Shown here one piece after another: positions 16,095 through 24,710 of a stretch of DNA of 64,000 nucleotides (the stretch's first letter is position 1; the number at the start of each line of letters is the position of its first letter). The position numbers were made by a program, and so were the translations under genes. The notes under the pieces were generated by a model. That model did not search any database. It was not told the origin of the DNA and saw only the letters and a program-made list of their open reading frames with translations. Location of the stretch: positions 116,207 to 180,206 of the forward strand of contig NZ_BMOS01000004.1 of NCBI RefSeq assembly GCF_014647195.1. Reading direction: 5' to 3'. Origin of the DNA: Oceanobacillus indicireducens (GTDB lineage: Bacteria > Bacillota > Bacilli > Bacillales > Amphibacillaceae).

Positions 16095-16152
16095 AGCAGC
16101 AGGTCGTTTACACAGCTTCCATATATATGTGTATCGTTCCTGCCGCTTTTTT
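16094..16152 (+). terminator. Bidirectional terminator between regulator and flavodoxin-like gene
   Basis: A long imperfect stem (AAGCAGCAGG...TACACA pairing with TGTGTA...CCTGCCGCTT) ends in a run of six T on the plus strand. It sits exactly between two convergent genes. Confidence 0.8.
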
Positions 16153-16708
16153 ATTTATGTGAGAATAGTTGTTTAACCTCTGCATTCATTTTACTTGCAT
16201 TTTCCATGGCAACTTTATCTTCCAATACTTCTCCAGGCTTATTTCCATCACCAATAATCCAACCTTCCAGCCTGGTACCCATGAAATCAAAAATATATGC
16301 AAATTGCTGCACTAATGGCTTTCCTTTTTCATAAGGCGAATCGCCACCCGCAATAACTACATAATGTTTCATCTCCTTCATTCTCTCCGTAAAGTTGCGT
16401 TCCGGAATACGCATGCTTTCTGTAGATCTGTCAATAAAGTTCTTCATCAGACCAGACATCCCATACCAATACAGAGGTGTAACATAGATGACAACATCAT
16501 GATCAAGCATTTCAGAAACCAACTCATTATAGTCATCATTCACCCGTTCTAAAAACCCTTCCGGCTCATGTCTCTTATCGTCAATTGGTGTAATATTATA
16601 ATCAGTGAGATAACGCTTGGTATGCTTGATATTATAGAGCACCTTATCAGCAAGCAAATCAGAGTTACCATTTTTTCGAGAACTGCCATATAGAGCAAAT
16701 ACTTTCAT
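16151..16708 (-). CDS. NAD(P)H-dependent FMN reductase, flavodoxin-like
   Basis: The 185-residue protein has a flavodoxin-like start MKVFALYGSSRKNGNSDLLA (phosphate-binding loop for FMN) and the flavin-contact region YVTPLYWYGMSGLMKNFIDR. It is a small cytoplasmic quinone/FMN reductase of the NADPH-dependent reductase family. The chosen ATG at 16708 is seven bases after AAGGAGG; an upstream ATG at 16714 is too close to it. It shows no clear operon partner. Confidence 0.85.
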   Translation of the reverse strand: MKVFALYGSSRKNGNSDLLADKVLYNIKHTKRYLTDYNITPIDDKRHEPEGFLERVNDDYNELVSEMLDHDVVIYVTPLYWYGMSGLMKNFIDRSTESMRIPERNFTERMKEMKHYVVIAGGDSPYEKGKPLVQQFAYIFDFMGTRLEGWIIGDGNKPGEVLEDKVAMENASKMNAEVKQLFSHK

Positions 16709-16826
16709 TATCATTCCTCCTTGCTTGATTTTATCCTGTTAGTTCCAGAGTAAATGACAATCGATATTAAATACAAAGTCACAATTTCTTGTATTCAATA
16801 TCCATATAGGCCTTTTCACACAGTAA

Positions 16827-17420
16827 TTATTCAAGCAAATCCTTTCTGTTCTTCCACCGTTCGCTCATATATTTCTCCGATTCACCAGAATTCCCATTAA
16901 TATAGAAGGTTTCATTTATTTGATCACCCTTTATTTTCGCCTTCCATATCGGCAAATAAACAAGGGAAACCTCCTTCACTTCATGGTGCGGTTTTTTTAA
17001 AACATAGGAACGATTGATTTGCTTCTGCTGCACGTTTTTTATATATTTATCTAATTCTTCCTCTGGTAACTGCACTTTTACCAGTACATCCATCTCCACT
17101 TCTTCATCCTTTAAAGGAGGAACTTTTGTAAACAAACCACGGTATCCTGACACGGCATCAATAAAAATAATATTTGGAGTTTTTTTAGGAGGAAATGGCG
17201 GGCGTGCTGCAACCACTAAGTTTTTTACGATCCAGAACGGGTGATAGATTAGTTCCTTTTTCACAAGGTGATTACGAATATAATCGGGGCTCCATGTCTT
17301 GTTAAATCTTCTCTTTACACCAATACTTTTATAGATTGCTTTATAAAGAATCTTATCGGAAATTGTTTCACTGCCGATACGCTGAATTTTTTTTGTAGAT
17401 ATTTCAGTTGCTTGCATCAT
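16827..17420 (-). CDS. Protein of unknown function
   Basis: I do not recognise this 197-residue protein. It is basic and soluble, with no signal peptide or clear membrane segment. Notable blocks are SPDYIRNHLVKKELIYHPFW, KNLVVAARPPFPPKKTPN, IIFIDAVSGYRGLF and VYLPIWKAKIKGDQ. Two aromatic-rich motifs, YHPFWIVK and YLPIWKAKI, are placed like internal repeats of one another (hydrophobic-P-F/I-W-x-x-K). The ATG at 17420 follows GAGGAGAAATA; a GTG/TTG-type extension to 17447 has no support. It lies downstream of the symporter gene at 17551 but is separated from it by a strong terminator, so it is probably transcribed separately. Confidence 0.6.
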   Translation of the reverse strand: MMQATEISTKKIQRIGSETISDKILYKAIYKSIGVKRRFNKTWSPDYIRNHLVKKELIYHPFWIVKNLVVAARPPFPPKKTPNIIFIDAVSGYRGLFTKVPPLKDEEVEMDVLVKVQLPEEELDKYIKNVQQKQINRSYVLKKPHHEVKEVSLVYLPIWKAKIKGDQINETFYINGNSGESEKYMSERWKNRKDLLE

Positions 17421-17481
17421 TATTTCTCCTCTCTTTTCCTGCAACAAGCTGTAATGAAACGAAATATGGAAACTTTTGGAA

Positions 17482-17521
17482 ATAAAGCCTGCCCCATATT
17501 TTTCACGAAGACAGGCTTTAT
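17482..17521 (-). terminator. Terminator after the sodium:solute symporter
   Basis: A perfect 10-base-pair stem (ATAAAGCCTG with CAGGCTTTAT) around a 20-base loop, followed on the minus strand by a short T-rich stretch. It ends the OCD/small-protein/symporter operon. Confidence 0.7.
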
Positions 17522-17550
17522 CCCAATTTAGCTTTCAAAAGCAAAACAAT

Positions 17551-18993
17551 TTAAGATACTATTCTTTCGCCATGATAACGATCTACCTGTTTTTGCGTTT
17601 CTTCTGGTGGCGGTGGTGTCATTAAACTTACAACTATTAATAAAATTAACGAAACAGGTGCTGCAATGATCGGCTCGGCCACTACTCCAAACGGCTCTGT
17701 AATAACGAGAATAACAAAAGTCAATCCTCCACCAATCATTCCTGCAAGTGCACCAGCTGTATTTGCCCGTTTCCACCAGATACCAAGAACAAGCGGAAAA
17801 CCAAATGTGGAAAGAAGACCTCCACCAACCCAGCCAACCATAATTGCTATCAGCTGAGGAGGATTGATAGCAATAAGAATTCCTATTAAACTCGCAATGA
17901 ACATAACAACGAAACCTAACCTTGTAACCTGTTTTTCCGAGGCATCTTTCTTAATATATTCTTTATAAATATCGCGGGCGACACCAGCGGAAATTGCTAG
18001 TAGCATTGCATCAGCAGACGACATAATAGCTGCAATCAATCCCGCAAACATGATTCCGGCCAGTATTGGTGTCATATAATGCTCAATCACTGAAATAAAA
18101 ATCATATCCTGATTCGTCAGGCTCTCAGCAATCCCTAGAGTAGCTCCTGCAGAAGCAACAATGAATCCAAAGATAAATATGGTCAAATAGAGCAAACAAG
18201 CCCACATTGCCGAGCGACGGGCTACTCGGGCATCGCGTGAAGCGAAGTTGCGCATAACCGCGGATGGGGAAACAATTCCAAACCAAAGGAAAGCTAAAAA
18301 CAAACCAAAATAGGACATCCATGGTTGTGTTATATCTCCAAAATGGGGTGTAACCGCCAGAGCATCCTGTAAAAGCGAGCCAAAACCATTATGCTGTATT
18401 AAAATAATAATTGACAGAATGAACATACCTACAAGAATAAGTGCTCCCTGGACGAGGTCGGTATAAGTGATTGCCCACATACCTCCAAGGGCAGCGTAAA
18501 GCGTGAAGCCGATACCAAGTACAATAACTGCGGTTGTATATTCAACACCAAGTATATATGAACCAATTAATCCGGAAGCGGTTAATTGCGGCACCATGTA
18601 AAATGTCATCCCGATAACTACAATCGCTACAGCTAATAGTTGTACCTTATTCCCATATCTTTGTTTAAAAAACTCCGGTAATGTAGCAACACCTGACCTT
18701 CTTATTTGCCCAGAAACGAGAAACATTGTAAATGGAAGAATAGCTACCGCACCAAAACCATAGGCAAAAAGGAACGGAACGCCCAGTGAGACTCCTGATC
18801 CAACCGCTCCCATTAACGAACTAGAGCTTGCAAGTGCGGCAAATAATGCAAATGCACCGACAAATGTATTTATTTGTCTACCTGCTGTCCAATAATCACT
18901 TTCAGATGTATGAGCACGTTTTGTAAAATAAATACCCATTAACGTCATTAAGATTAAATAGATCACCAATATAATTGTTTCAGTTAATTGCAT
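17551..18993 (-). CDS. Sodium:solute symporter, SSS family
   Basis: The 480-residue protein has about 13 membrane segments and the SSS pattern: the first-helix region IILVIYLILMTLMGIYFTKR, then SESDYWTAGRQINTFVGAFA, the family block LGGMWAITYTDLVQGALILV, and AGIMFAGLIAAIMSSADAML near the sodium site. Members include proline, pantothenate and acetate symporters. It follows a 71-residue two-helix protein (16 bases apart) and an ornithine-cyclodeaminase-like enzyme. An amino- or imino-acid substrate is therefore plausible. Confidence 0.88.
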   Translation of the reverse strand: MQLTETIILVIYLILMTLMGIYFTKRAHTSESDYWTAGRQINTFVGAFALFAALASSSSLMGAVGSGVSLGVPFLFAYGFGAVAILPFTMFLVSGQIRRSGVATLPEFFKQRYGNKVQLLAVAIVVIGMTFYMVPQLTASGLIGSYILGVEYTTAVIVLGIGFTLYAALGGMWAITYTDLVQGALILVGMFILSIIILIQHNGFGSLLQDALAVTPHFGDITQPWMSYFGLFLAFLWFGIVSPSAVMRNFASRDARVARRSAMWACLLYLTIFIFGFIVASAGATLGIAESLTNQDMIFISVIEHYMTPILAGIMFAGLIAAIMSSADAMLLAISAGVARDIYKEYIKKDASEKQVTRLGFVVMFIASLIGILIAINPPQLIAIMVGWVGGGLLSTFGFPLVLGIWWKRANTAGALAGMIGGGLTFVILVITEPFGVVAEPIIAAPVSLILLIVVSLMTPPPPEETQKQVDRYHGERIVS

Positions 18994-19008
18994 TGTCGTC
19001 CCCCCTAT

Positions 19009-19224
19009 CTATTCATTTTCTTTTTCTTTTTGTACCCTTTCTATCCATAACACATAAATGATAGCTAATAAAAACCAGATGAGATAAGTGGAAAACATTA
19101 ACCAACCAGCTAAAGAAATACCCAATAGATAAATGTCCGTTGGCCACCATATCAGTACGATTGCGACCACTGCTACTAGTACATACAATAAAATAATTCC
19201 AGGGTCTTTCAGCTTTGAATTCAT
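19009..19224 (-). CDS. Small two-helix membrane protein, likely symporter partner
   Basis: The 71-residue protein has two hydrophobic segments (about residues 9-25 and 33-60) joined by a short loop with WWPTDIYLLG, and a charged tail ERVQKEKENE. Small proteins of this layout (DUF3311-, YhdT- or YjcH-type) are commonly encoded next to SSS symporters. The gene ends 16 bases before the symporter start and has GGGGGAAAG before its ATG. Its role as an accessory subunit is inferred from position. Confidence 0.7.
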   Translation of the reverse strand: MNSKLKDPGIILLYVLVAVVAIVLIWWPTDIYLLGISLAGWLMFSTYLIWFLLAIIYVLWIERVQKEKENE

Positions 19225-19285
19225 TTCACTTTCCCCCTTGCATTTTTTTAGTATCCAAATGTTAAATGGAACTGAATCTTATCTG

Positions 19286-20248
19286 TCAATCCAGTTTCAT
19301 ACCAACCCCTTTTTCCAGCGCCTTTTGATACACCAACTTTCCGACAACCACATCAAATAACGCCATACCTGTTGATTTAAAGACAACACTCCTTCCTGCT
19401 TCCTTATTAACTTTCTTTGAACCCGCTATAAAGGATGCCATATTTTCTAGTTTCTCTTCGGTAATCCAGCCTTGTTCCAACGGATGAATAATATCACCAG
19501 ATTCCTCTATGGCATGATCTGTATCCAAATATATTTTATCCGCTAATTCATAGAGAGACTTTGGAAATTCACGCATGGTCGGCTGAAATGAACCAACGCC
19601 TATGACGACTTTATCTTTTAGAAGTTCTTTATCATCAGGTAAAACTGGATTATCCGAAGTGGTCGCCGTAATAATTACTTCTGCATTTCGTACAGCTGCT
19701 TCCCGGGAATCTGCTGCGTGCAACCGAATGTCCTCCCCAAGCCAGCTTCGTAACTCCTCTTGAAATGCTGGAATCTTTTCAGGACTTCTATTGTATAAAT
19801 ATATATCTTTAAATTCTCTTTCAACACAGGCTGCAATTGTTTGATACAAACCTTGTACTCCTGTTCCGATAACAGCCAGTTTAGAAACACCTTCATCAGT
19901 CAAATTTCTAACTGCTGATCCTCCTATAGCGCCTGTCCGCAATCCTGTCAGGAAAGAACCATCGATTAGAGATTTAATCTGACCTGTTTTACTGTCAATT
20001 AAAATAACCAGCCCGTGCAGTGTTGGATGCTCTATATTATTTGGAAATATTGTGACAAGCTTGGTCCCGATTGCACCTTCGATAATACTTGGCATTAACA
20101 ACAATGTATTGTCATTTTCCTTCACCTGCAGTCTATCCGGCATCTGAAATTCATTTTTTTCATAAAGCTTGTAGGCTGTGTCTATTGCATTTACTGCATC
20201 CTTCATCGTAACCGCATCTCGAATAGCTTGTTCATTTAAATACAACAA
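19286..20248 (-). CDS. Ornithine cyclodeaminase / mu-crystallin family dehydrogenase
   Basis: This 320-residue NAD(P)-binding enzyme has the OCD/mu-crystallin pattern: MPDRLQVKENDNTLLLMPS, IDGSFLTGLRTGAIGGSAVR, the Rossmann motif LAVIGTGVQGLYQTIA, and IITATTSDNPVL. Family members include ornithine cyclodeaminase, alanine dehydrogenase, and pyrroline-2-carboxylate and piperideine-2-carboxylate reductases; the exact reaction is not readable here. It is the first gene of an operon with the SSS symporter. Upstream DNA holds a perfect cre match, so carbon catabolite control is likely. Confidence 0.85.
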   Translation of the reverse strand: MLYLNEQAIRDAVTMKDAVNAIDTAYKLYEKNEFQMPDRLQVKENDNTLLLMPSIIEGAIGTKLVTIFPNNIEHPTLHGLVILIDSKTGQIKSLIDGSFLTGLRTGAIGGSAVRNLTDEGVSKLAVIGTGVQGLYQTIAACVEREFKDIYLYNRSPEKIPAFQEELRSWLGEDIRLHAADSREAAVRNAEVIITATTSDNPVLPDDKELLKDKVVIGVGSFQPTMREFPKSLYELADKIYLDTDHAIEESGDIIHPLEQGWITEEKLENMASFIAGSKKVNKEAGRSVVFKSTGMALFDVVVGKLVYQKALEKGVGMKLD

Positions 20249-20473
20249 AATATAACCTCCCTATATACTTAATCAGTTAGATAACGTTTCATCAGAATTA
20301 TTGAACTATTTTAATTTATAACTCACTTCAAATAATATTTCTATAGTCAGTTTGCCTAAAAAATACGCTTAAATACTTCGTTAATTTTTGTTCTTCAAAG
20401 ATACAAATTGAAATAACACCATAACAGAAAAAATAAAACGAAATAAATTATTGGTCATTTTGCACACATAGAA

Positions 20474-20488
20474 TTGGAAGCGTTTGCA
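20474..20488. promoter_or_regulatory. CcpA cre site
   Basis: TTGGAAGCGTTTGCA matches the Bacillus cre consensus WTGNAANCGNWNNCW at every position. It lies about 225 bases upstream of the OCD-family gene on the minus strand and about 160 bases beyond the Ldh2 remnant. CcpA binding would repress the operon in the presence of preferred sugars. Confidence 0.7.
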
Positions 20489-20529
20489 AAATAAAGATAG
20501 TTAAACAGATGCCAGACGAATGCCAGCTC

Positions 20530-20603
20530 CATCAGGAATACGCGCATAACTCCAAAGCTACATATATTTTCGGATTCTGTTTGGAGCTATCGGTATCCTG
20601 ATG
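20530..20603. repeat. Imperfect inverted repeat of unknown role
   Basis: Left arm 20530-20556 (CATCAGGA...CTCCAAA) and right arm 20580-20603 (TTTGGAG...TCCTGATG) are complementary at both ends, with mismatches in the middle and a 23-base loop. It has no T-run on either strand. It lies between the Ldh2 remnant and the cre site. Confidence 0.5.
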
Positions 20604-20647
20604 AGAACACCTCAGTTTCAGTTCGTTATTCCCAACGTGTTCCCGGT

Positions 20648-20818
20648 CTATTCTTCCGTCATGACTAACTTTATTTTTGTTATACCATGTGACTTGATCC
20701 CGATTAAATCAGCATCAACAAGACTATCAGCAATCACTTCTGCTTCTTTTGCAGGTATCAGATTTTTTTCTGGAACATCTGCGTAAAATTCTTTCAGACC
20801 AGATGCAGATACTTTCAA
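20648..20818 (-). pseudogene. N-terminal remnant of an Ldh2-type (malate/lactate dehydrogenase family) gene
   Basis: On the minus strand a TTG-started frame reads LKVSASGLKEFYADVPEKNL, IPAKEAEVIADSLVDADLIG and IKSHGITKIKLVMTEE, then stop. The pattern of Val-rich start, 'A..VADALV.ADLRGI.SHG' and following helix is that of the Ldh2/YbiC family, which includes malate, sulfolactate, ureidoglycolate and piperideine-2-carboxylate reductases. About 55 of roughly 340 residues remain. A GGAGAGGAG lies upstream, so the original start region is preserved. Confidence 0.65.
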
Positions 20819-20884
20819 TTTTCAGATCAGACTCCTCTCCATAAGAATACAATGGGTTACAGTTTCAAGAACCTGCTTAAACTA

Positions 20885-21643
20885 TTAGTCTGTATAACCA
20901 AGTTCCTCCCATATTTTCCATGCTGTTTTCTCCAGTTTATCCAACAGAAATTCTTCCCTCTCCTTCGTATGGTCTATATCCGGAATACTTATCCCGATTG
21001 CTGCAACCATTTTTCCGTCGTAGTTATAAATTGGATAAGACATCCCAACTGTCGCTTCGAAGTTTTCCGAATAACTGATGGAATAGCCACGCTTTCTTAT
21101 TTTTTCTACTTCTTCTTTTATTTTTTCTTTATCTGTCAGTGTATTTAATGAACGCTTTTTCAGTTCGACCTCGTTTAAATAAACGTCTAATTCTTCATCG
21201 GTCATACTTGATAAGAGCAATTTTGGAGCTGAACCAGCATATAAAGGCGCTCTCGCACCAACTTTTACGACGAGGCGCACTGGCTTGGAGCTATTCACTG
21301 TTTCTACATAAACTGCTTCATTACCTTCCATGATCGTAACGTGGATAAGCTCATCGATTTCTTCATTTAATTCCTTCATATAACGAAGTGCGATTTTATT
21401 ATATTCCAGCTGTTCACTTACATGTTTACCATATGTAAGGAACTTCAGAGACATCCGGTAGGTTACATCATGACTTGTTTTTCTGTCTTTTATCAGTAAT
21501 CCAGCTTCCTCTAATCCGCCAGCTAGCCGAAATACTGTGGTCTTGGGCATATTCGCCCTTTCAGCCAATTCATTAATTGTCATGACCGGCTGTTCTAAAA
21601 AACAATCGAGTACTTGAATCGCTCTTACTAAACTTTTGCTCAA
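20885..21643 (-). CDS. IclR-family transcriptional regulator
   Basis: The 252-residue protein has an N-terminal winged helix (about residues 1-65, with MTINELAERANMPKTTVFRL) and a C-terminal IclR effector domain (about 80-250, with VTIMEGNEAVYVETV, GARAPLYAGSAPKLLL and ENFEATVGMSYPIY). IclR proteins bind small organic acids in this domain and repress or activate catabolic operons. It starts at TTG after GAGGTGG. It lies on the same strand and just downstream of the beta-oxidation/TRAP cluster, and is the best candidate regulator of that cluster or of the OCD/symporter operon on its other side. Confidence 0.88.
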   Translation of the reverse strand: MSKSLVRAIQVLDCFLEQPVMTINELAERANMPKTTVFRLAGGLEEAGLLIKDRKTSHDVTYRMSLKFLTYGKHVSEQLEYNKIALRYMKELNEEIDELIHVTIMEGNEAVYVETVNSSKPVRLVVKVGARAPLYAGSAPKLLLSSMTDEELDVYLNEVELKKRSLNTLTDKEKIKEEVEKIRKRGYSISYSENFEATVGMSYPIYNYDGKMVAAIGISIPDIDHTKEREEFLLDKLEKTAWKIWEELGYTD

Positions 21644-21780
21644 TATTAACCACCTCAGTTATTTTTTTGATACTAAATAACATGCCTGAAACTATATTAT
21701 AATTGAGATATATCCCATTGCTATTATAAAGGTAGCCAGAAAATATTTCCCATTCCAACCAATCCCTACTTTTACTCCAT

Positions 21781-22005
21781 TTACATGCACGCAGGAGCTG
21801 ATTCTGTGCTGATGACTCCTTCTCCTTCAAGCGGCAGAAAAATCAATGGCGCAAGTAAGATAATAACAAGAAGGACAAGGTTTTGCGTAAGACCTTCCAA
21901 TAAATCGAGCCCACTGTTTCCGTAAAAGTAATGAATAAGTATACCTGCTGAAAATAATATAACGAAACATTGATCAACCAGCTCTTCCTGCATGATCTTT
22001 GTCAT
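21781..22005 (-). pseudogene. Remnant of a two-helix membrane protein
   Basis: A 74-codon frame has a convincing membrane stretch, FVILFSAGILIHYFYGNSGL, then DLLEGLTQNLVLLVIILLAP and LIFLPL. It ends in an unrelated tail (EGEGVISTESAPACM) and lacks a ribosome binding site. It looks like the start of a larger membrane protein truncated by a frameshift or deletion, since the real family sequence should continue after LIFLPL. The gene would be the last of the minus-strand cluster. I cannot name the family. The rest of 21644-22032 shows nothing else. Confidence 0.35.
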
Positions 22006-22032
22006 TCTGAGTTTAATTCAAATTCACTTGGC

Positions 22033-22434
22033 TTATTTAGCAAACTTCACAACGCGGAACGTTCCTGTTGAATGGGCAAGTCTATCGCCTTCTTCATCAT
22101 ATAATCCGGCCTCGACCAGCACGGTGGAACGATTCTGATGAATCACATTCCCCGTCGCATAAATCGTTCCTTCTTTGACGCCCTTTAAAAAATGAACATC
22201 CATTTCCAGTGTCGTTACTTCATCGAATCCAAGAGAACGAGCTGAGAAACCCATCGAAGTATCAAGGATCGAAGCATAAATTCCACCATGTACGGAATTT
22301 TTTACATTAAAAAATGAAGGAATAACAGGAAGCTTCAGTGTCACACTTCCCTTTTCCACCTTTTCCATTTCTAGACCAATAAACTGCCAAAAATTACTTC
22401 CTTCAAAATCCTGTAACATTTTTTCAGTATCCAT
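22033..22434 (-). CDS. PaaI-type hotdog thioesterase
   Basis: The 133-residue protein has the PaaI/YdiI-type hotdog sequence: FWQFIGLEMEKVEKGSVTLK, NVKNSVHGGIYASILDTSMG and EMDVHFLKGVKEGTIYATG. The HGG and following Asp belong to the active site that hydrolyses acyl-CoA. I chose the ATG at 22434, which follows AGGAGAGTG at the end of the previous gene; a longer reading overlaps that gene by 59 bases. It is the last intact enzyme of the beta-oxidation cluster and may recycle CoA or release a dead-end acyl-CoA. Confidence 0.82.
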   Translation of the reverse strand: MDTEKMLQDFEGSNFWQFIGLEMEKVEKGSVTLKLPVIPSFFNVKNSVHGGIYASILDTSMGFSARSLGFDEVTTLEMDVHFLKGVKEGTIYATGNVIHQNRSTVLVEAGLYDEEGDRLAHSTGTFRVVKFAK

Positions 22435-22438
22435 TTTT

Positions 22439-23434
22439 TCACTCTCCTGCAGACAGCTCATCCCAATTGACGATTGTCGGTAATTGTTCCCCTTCAACTG
22501 CTTTAATTAGATTGGAAGCTATCGTTGTACTTGTTTGTTTCGCTGCTTCCAGACTGATGCCACCAATATGAGGTGTTTTGATGATCTCTTCCACACCAAG
22601 AAATGGATGATCTGCCGGAGCTGGTTCGACTCGGAACACATCTACACCCGCAGCACGGATTTGTTTATTTTTAATTGCAGCTACCAGATCACCTTCATTA
22701 ATCACACCACCACGTGCCGTATTGATCAGCACCGCATCTAACTTCATCATGTCAAAATATGTTTTATCGATACTGCCATCTGTATTTTCATTCAACGGGA
22801 TATGCAAACTGATTACATCGCTATTCTTAAACACTTCTCCCATATCCTTTGTAAGTTCAACCCCGATTGTATTAGCTATTTTCTGCCTTTCTTCCGGAAT
22901 TCTTCTTACATACGCTGTTACATTCATTTCAAAGCCATGCTTCATGATCTTGGCTACTCTCTGTGAAATAGAGCCAAATCCAACAAGCCCAAGGGTCTTC
23001 CCTTTCAGCTCGCTCGTATATTTTCCATCCCGATAGGAGTAGTTTCCTTTTTCCATTTCATCGTTGAACTTTACAATATTTTTCATTACGGCAAGAATCA
23101 AGCTTACCGCATGTTCAGCCGTCGAATTGGTGTTGATTTTTGGCGCATGAAGGATGCGGATTCCTTTTTTTGTTGCATAATCAACATCGATATTATCCAG
23201 TCCTACTCCTGCTCCGGATATCGCCTTCACATTTTCACATGCATCTAAAATAGCAGGCGTAATCCGGGCTGGTGCCCGAAGAATGATGCCATCGACTTTG
23301 TTATTATTTAAGAATGATATAATTTCCTTCTCATCAAAGGTATCAAACTTTGTTACCTTTGCATTTTCATTTAAAACATCTTCCCCGTCTGTATGATACA
23401 TAGAGAGAATTTGTACAATATGTATGGATTTCAC
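22439..23434 (-). CDS. D-isomer-specific 2-hydroxyacid dehydrogenase
   Basis: This 331-residue NAD-dependent dehydrogenase of the SerA/LdhA superfamily shows SGAGVGLDNIDVDYATKKGI, the Rossmann motif TLGLVGFGSISQRVAKI, INTARGGVINEGDL (catalytic Arg region), the conserved Glu in VFRVEPAPADHP and the catalytic His in TPHIGGIS. It interconverts a 2-hydroxy acid and a 2-oxo acid. It starts at GTG after AAGGAGG. Inside a beta-oxidation gene set it may supply or remove a 2-hydroxy acid that shares the imported substrate's pathway. The substrate is unknown. A second member at 32231 lies just upstream of the same cluster. Confidence 0.85.
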   Translation of the reverse strand: MKSIHIVQILSMYHTDGEDVLNENAKVTKFDTFDEKEIISFLNNNKVDGIILRAPARITPAILDACENVKAISGAGVGLDNIDVDYATKKGIRILHAPKINTNSTAEHAVSLILAVMKNIVKFNDEMEKGNYSYRDGKYTSELKGKTLGLVGFGSISQRVAKIMKHGFEMNVTAYVRRIPEERQKIANTIGVELTKDMGEVFKNSDVISLHIPLNENTDGSIDKTYFDMMKLDAVLINTARGGVINEGDLVAAIKNKQIRAAGVDVFRVEPAPADHPFLGVEEIIKTPHIGGISLEAAKQTSTTIASNLIKAVEGEQLPTIVNWDELSAGE

Positions 23435-23510
23435 AAAGTTACCTCCTTGATTTATATATATCCTTGTTATAAATCAGATGGTGATTCGTTTGAATCACCA
23501 TCCGAATGAA

Positions 23511-24698
23511 TTAACCCAGATATTCAATCACTGTGGAAATCCCTTGCCCTCCACCAATACAAAGTGTTACAAGACCGTATCTTTCCCCTCTTCTTTCCAT
23601 TTCATGAAGAAGCTTTGTCATCAGAATAGCCCCTGTTGCACCGATTGGGTGGCCAAGTGCGATTGCCCCGCCATTTACGTTCACTTTATTGATATCCATT
23701 TTCGCTTCTTTGATCACCGCAAGTGATTGTGCCGCGAAAGCCTCATTTAATTCAATTAAACCAAGGTCTTCCATTTTAAGATTTGCTTGTTTTAAAGCTT
23801 TATAGGTTGACTCAACTGGTCCAATCCCCATAATCTCAGGTGATACACCACTTGTAGCCTGACCAAGAATTCTTGCTTTTGGCTTTAGATCATACGCATT
23901 CACTTTCTCTTTGTTCATCATGAGAACAACGGAAGCCCCATCATTTCTCCCACTTGCATTCCCTGGAGTTACAGAACCACCTTTTTTAAACACGGCTGGT
24001 AATGTAGCAAGTTTTTCCAGTGAAGTCAGGAATGGATGTTCATCTGTATCAAAGATAATTGTTTTTTTACGTTCTTTTACTTCATAAGGAACAATTTCTT
24101 TTTCAAAACGGCCCGCTTTAATCGCCTGATCTGTCAATGTTTGACTGCGATGTGCAAATTCATCCTGCTCTTCTCTGGATATCTTGTACTGCTCCGCTAG
24201 ATTTTCAGCAGTGAGACCCATTGTCAGATTACCATATTTCTCCTGTGGCTGAGAGCATGGCTGGCTCTCTGTGTTCGGATCAAGCAAGACCCCATTTCCA
24301 GCACGGTAACCAAAGCGAGCATGCCTTAAATAGTAAGGTGCCGTACTCATGCTTTCCGCCCCACCAGCAATAACGACGTCAGATAATCCAAGTTTTATTT
24401 GCATGTCAGCATTATTAATTGCCTGCAGTCCTGAACCACACTGGCGGTGAACGGTATAGCCGCTCACATCAACCGGTAATTCAGCGCGCAATGCAGCAAG
24501 ACGTGCCAAATTGGAAGTATCTGCGCTCTGTTTTGCCTGGCCAAGAATGACTTCATCTACGCTAATGTCTGAACCGTTTCGTTCCATCAATTCACGAATT
24601 ACTTTTTCAGCTAAATAATCAACAGGTACATCCTTTAATGTCCCGCCCATTTTACCGACAGCTGTCCTTACTGAGCCAACAATATACGATTCATTCAT
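23511..24698 (-). CDS. Acetyl-CoA C-acyltransferase (thiolase)
   Basis: This 395-residue type II thiolase has all catalytic elements: the nucleophilic Cys in [26 protein letters not shown], the His in [17 protein letters not shown] and the second Cys in LCIGGGQG. It cleaves 3-oxoacyl-CoA with CoA to release acetyl-CoA, or condenses two acetyl-CoA. In this operon, after dehydrogenase, hydratase and 3-hydroxyacyl-CoA dehydrogenase genes, it is the last step of beta-oxidation. It starts 12 bases after the acyl-CoA dehydrogenase stop. Confidence 0.92.
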   Translation of the reverse strand: MNESYIVGSVRTAVGKMGGTLKDVPVDYLAEKVIRELMERNGSDISVDEVILGQAKQSADTSNLARLAALRAELPVDVSGYTVHRQCGSGLQAINNADMQIKLGLSDVVIAGGAESMSTAPYYLRHARFGYRAGNGVLLDPNTESQPCSQPQEKYGNLTMGLTAENLAEQYKISREEQDEFAHRSQTLTDQAIKAGRFEKEIVPYEVKERKKTIIFDTDEHPFLTSLEKLATLPAVFKKGGSVTPGNASGRNDGASVVLMMNKEKVNAYDLKPKARILGQATSGVSPEIMGIGPVESTYKALKQANLKMEDLGLIELNEAFAAQSLAVIKEAKMDINKVNVNGGAIALGHPIGATGAILMTKLLHEMERRGERYGLVTLCIGGGQGISTVIEYLG

Positions 24699-24710
24699 TC
24701 CCTAACACTC

